Positions 43,923 through 45,351 of a stretch of 45,351 nucleotides of DNA are shown piece by piece. Numbering within the stretch: the stretch's first letter is position 1; each line of letters opens with the position of its first letter. The translations under genes and the position numbers were made by a program. The DNA lies in contig JANXTL010000328.1 in the NCBI GenBank assembly GCA_025352375.1, positions 1-45,351 of the forward strand. Reading direction: 5' to 3'. This DNA is from Acetobacteraceae bacterium (lineage in GTDB: Bacteria; Pseudomonadota; Alphaproteobacteria; Acetobacterales; Acetobacteraceae). The notes under the pieces are model-generated. The model saw only the letters and a program-made list of their open reading frames with translations, ran no database searches and was not told the DNA's origin.

Positions 43923-43959
43923 CCCGTGCGGGTGGTTCGTCGCGAACCATCCGCACGGG
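43923..43959. promoter_or_regulatory. Strong hairpin, 17-bp stem, in the flagellar control region
   Basis: CCCGTGCGGGTGGTTCG at 43923-43939 pairs with 43943-43959 with one G-T wobble and a TCG loop. No T-run follows on either strand, so it does not look like a simple terminator. It may be an operator, an insulator or an RNA structure. Confidence 0.65.
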
Positions 43960-44126
43960 CGAAAAACCGAACAGCGCATACAGACGTCTGCCTGGACGTG
44001 AAGCCTGCTTCCTGTGAAGGGCGCTATTGAGGCCGCGCCCTGTTATTACCGATGGCCTTTGGCTCACCTGGGAAAACGCATATCAGCCATGCAATTTAAA
44101 GTCCAGGGCATTTTTTCATAATTGGG

Positions 44127-44148
44127 CGCCGTTAACCTTTTTTTAACC
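44127..44148. promoter_or_regulatory. CtrA-type box beside fliO (right arm of 22-bp inverted repeat)
   Basis: GTTAA at 44131-44135 and TTAA at 44143-44146 form the exact reverse of the flgB-side box. The centre is about 57 bases before the fliO ATG, a fitting place for a CtrA site near the -35 region. Confidence 0.75.
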
Positions 44149-44194
44149 CTTTTGCTGTCTCCTGCCCGCATACCAACGTAACGGCGGTCCAGCG

Positions 44195-44461
44195 ATGCTT
44201 CCCAGCCTGAACACCATCCTCACCGCCGCCGCCGCGCTGGCCGCGGTGATCGGCTTTATTCTCGTGGCGGCCCGCTTCGCCCGGACCGGCGCGTTGCCCC
44301 GCCGAGGCGGCGGCAGCCTGGCCTCGCGGGAGGTTCTGGCGCTGGACGCCGGCCGGCGCCTGCATCTGGTGCGGTGCGAAGGCCGCGACGTGCTGCTGCT
44401 GACCGGCGGCCCCCAGGACGTCGTGGTCGGCTGGCTGCCGGAGCGGGAGCCCGCGCCGTGA
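44195..44461 (+). CDS. fliO: Flagellar biosynthesis protein FliO
   Basis: This 88-residue protein has one N-terminal transmembrane helix (ILTAAAALAAVIGFILVAARFA). It continues with the FliO cytoplasmic core SREVLALDAGRRLHLVRCEGRDVLLLTGGPQDVVVGWLP. FliO helps assemble the FliP ring. Its TGA overlaps the GTG of fliP, so the two are coupled. No fliM, fliN or fliL gene precedes it in this window. Confidence 0.9.
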   Translation: MLPSLNTILTAAAALAAVIGFILVAARFARTGALPRRGGGSLASREVLALDAGRRLHLVRCEGRDVLLLTGGPQDVVVGWLPEREPAP

Positions 44462-45177
44462 AGTACCTTTTGGTCTTCCTGTTCCTTCCGGCGGCCGGCC
44501 ACGCGCAATCGCTAAACATCGACCTCGGTGCGGCCGGCGGTGCCGGGGCGACCGGCCGGCTGGTGCAGATCACCGCGCTGGTCACGGTGTTGTCGCTGGC
44601 GCCGAGCCTGTTGGTGATGATGACGGCGTTCACGCGGATTGTGATTGTGATGTCGCTGTTGCGCAGCGCGCTGAGCACCCAGGGTACCCCGCCCAACGTT
44701 GTTTTGATCGGTCTTTCCCTGTTCCTGACCTATTTCGTGATGCAGCCGGTGCTGGATCAGGCCTGGACGGCCGGCATCCAGCCGATGATCGACGGCCGCA
44801 TCCAGGAGATGGAGGGGCTGCGCCTGACCGCCGAACCCTTCCGCCATTTCATGGTGTCCAATCTGCGGCCGGGCGATCTGGCGTTCTTCCAGGACCTCGC
44901 GCATTTGCCGCCCGAGGTGCCCGATAAGGCGTCTTGGCGGGCGGTGGTGCCGGCCTTCATGGTGGGGGAACTGCGCCGCGCCTTCGAGATGGGGTTTCTG
45001 CTGTTTCTCCCGTTCCTGGTGATCGACATGGTAGTTGCGAGCGTCCTCATGAGCCTCGGCATGATGATGCTGCCCCCCAACGTGGTGTCGTTGCCGTTCA
45101 AGCTGATTTTCTTCGTGCTGGTGGATGGGTGGCGGCTGGTGGCGGGGAGTTTGGTGCGGAGTTTCGTGGGGGGGTGA
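44458..45177 (+). CDS. fliP: Flagellar export gate protein FliP
   Basis: This 239-residue protein has a cleavable signal peptide (KYLLVFLFLPAAGHAQS) and then the family core LVTVLSLAPSLLVMMTAFTRIVIVMSLLRSALSTQGTPPNVVLIGLSLFLTYFVM. The C-terminal AFEMGFLLFLPFLVIDMVVASVLMSLGMMMLPPNVVSLPFKLIFFVLVDGW is highly conserved. The GTG at 44458 is chosen because it overlaps the fliO stop and opens the signal peptide. It forms the export gate with FliQ and FliR from the opposite operon. Confidence 0.96.
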   Translation: MKYLLVFLFLPAAGHAQSLNIDLGAAGGAGATGRLVQITALVTVLSLAPSLLVMMTAFTRIVIVMSLLRSALSTQGTPPNVVLIGLSLFLTYFVMQPVLDQAWTAGIQPMIDGRIQEMEGLRLTAEPFRHFMVSNLRPGDLAFFQDLAHLPPEVPDKASWRAVVPAFMVGELRRAFEMGFLLFLPFLVIDMVVASVLMSLGMMMLPPNVVSLPFKLIFFVLVDGWRLVAGSLVRSFVGG

Positions 45178-45214
45178 TCGTAACGGTAGGCGGATTTCGC
45201 ATGATTCGGAGCTT

Positions 45215-45331
45215 TAGACCATGATCGTTTGAGGTTGCATGCGATCTCGGCGTTGGATCATGGTCTAAGCCTTTGTTTGAGAGGGTGATTCACGCCCGAG
45301 GTTGAAGTCAACCTCAGGCGATCACGCTCTA
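45215..45331. repeat. 117-bp MITE/BIME-like palindromic element, copy 3
   Basis: This copy is identical at all 117 positions to copy 1, about 42 kb away, which indicates recent spread or conversion. It lies 37 bases after the fliP stop, so here it does not provide a stop codon. Confidence 0.92.
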
Positions 45332-45351
45332 AGCCTTTGTTTGAGAGGGTG
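45332..45351. repeat. Start of a further tandem unit of the 117-bp element
   Basis: Directly after copy 3 the 20 bases AGCCTTTGTTTGAGAGGGTG repeat the internal spacer of the element exactly. This suggests a tandem array that continues beyond the window. Confidence 0.75.

Larger units (their letters stand above)
43838..44194. other. 357-bp divergent flagellar control region
   Basis: This gap between flgB (minus) and fliO (plus) holds no gene. It contains two mirror-placed copies of a 22-bp sequence with CtrA boxes (43859-43880, 44127-44148), a 17-bp-stem hairpin (43923-43959) and several AT-rich tracts. Both operons are probably driven from here. Confidence 0.7.

Noticed and set aside
43923-43959. 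Intrinsic terminator for one of the flagellar operons
   Set aside because: There is no T-tract on either strand and it lies upstream of both operons, not downstream.
1-45351. tRNA, rRNA, CRISPR array, prophage or complete insertion sequence
   Set aside because: No cloverleaf, regular repeat-spacer array, transposase, integrase or phage structural gene was recognised on either strand.

Overview
The window is about 45 kb of GC-rich chromosome from an alphaproteobacterium, most likely Rhodospirillales/Acetobacteraceae-like. The evidence is the GC-rich third codon positions, the hfq-hflX pair, the two recA operators of the alphaproteobacterial LexA type (GTTC-N7-GTTC), and perfect CtrA-type boxes (TTAA-N7-TTAAC) beside flagellar genes. 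The genus call is inference. No rRNA, tRNA, CRISPR array, prophage or complete insertion sequence was seen.

Layout. 1-3084: yicC (cut by the window edge), gmk, a carboxymuconolactone-decarboxylase-like protein and a WecA/MraY-type sugar-phosphate transferase. 3196-4679 (minus): a Dabb-like protein and a HigBA-type toxin-antitoxin pair. 4874-8770: a molybdenum hydroxylase operon (FAD, 2Fe-2S and Mo subunits) ending with a MoaD-like protein. 9095-12688: an unrecognised two-domain protein, an HAD phosphatase, hfq and hflX. 12813-16261: an acyl-CoA ligase with a C-terminal frameshift and a DmdC-type acyl-CoA dehydrogenase. 16458-19304: an amidase with an AtzG-like partner, divergent from pobA. 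19375-23073: a RoxA-like dihaem cytochrome and recQ. 23135-26880 (minus): an alpha/beta hydrolase, an orphan peptide-type substrate-binding protein and a DadA-like oxidase. 27023-30085: a type III polyketide synthase, an isoprenylcysteine-methyltransferase-like enzyme and a DHA2 exporter. 30092-30271: a toxin-antitoxin remnant. 30363-36142 (minus): a second molybdenum hydroxylase (S-L-M) run tightly into an RnfD/NqrB-like membrane protein and a secreted DUF2330 protein. 36240-37904: an exported protein made of six tandem repeats. 38070-38288: a GxxExxY gene that has lost its core. 38459-39499: recA. 39678-43837 (minus) and 44195-45177 (plus): divergent flagellar operons flgB-flgC-fliE-fliQ-fliR-flhB-kinase/receiver and fliO-fliP.

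How it fits together. The flagellar export and basal-body genes diverge from a 357-bp region that holds two identical, mirror-placed CtrA boxes. A sensorless histidine kinase/receiver protein is translationally coupled to flhB. Together these suggest CtrA-pathway control of motility. Two unrelated Mo-hydroxylase operons carry different accessory genes: a MoaD-like protein in one, an RnfD-like membrane protein plus DUF2330 in the other. The second arrangement could be an uncharacterised membrane electron-transfer module.

The most unusual structure is a 117-bp MITE/BIME-like element. It is present in three full copies (3082-3198, 16259-16375, 45215-45331), with a further tandem start at the right edge and a 19-bp scar at 37885-37903. 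It has about 23-bp terminal inverted repeats, each beginning with TAG. The TAG of one end is the stop codon of three separate genes, and in one case the element fills exactly the space between two convergent stop codons. At the scar, the same sequence supplies part of a start codon and signal peptide.
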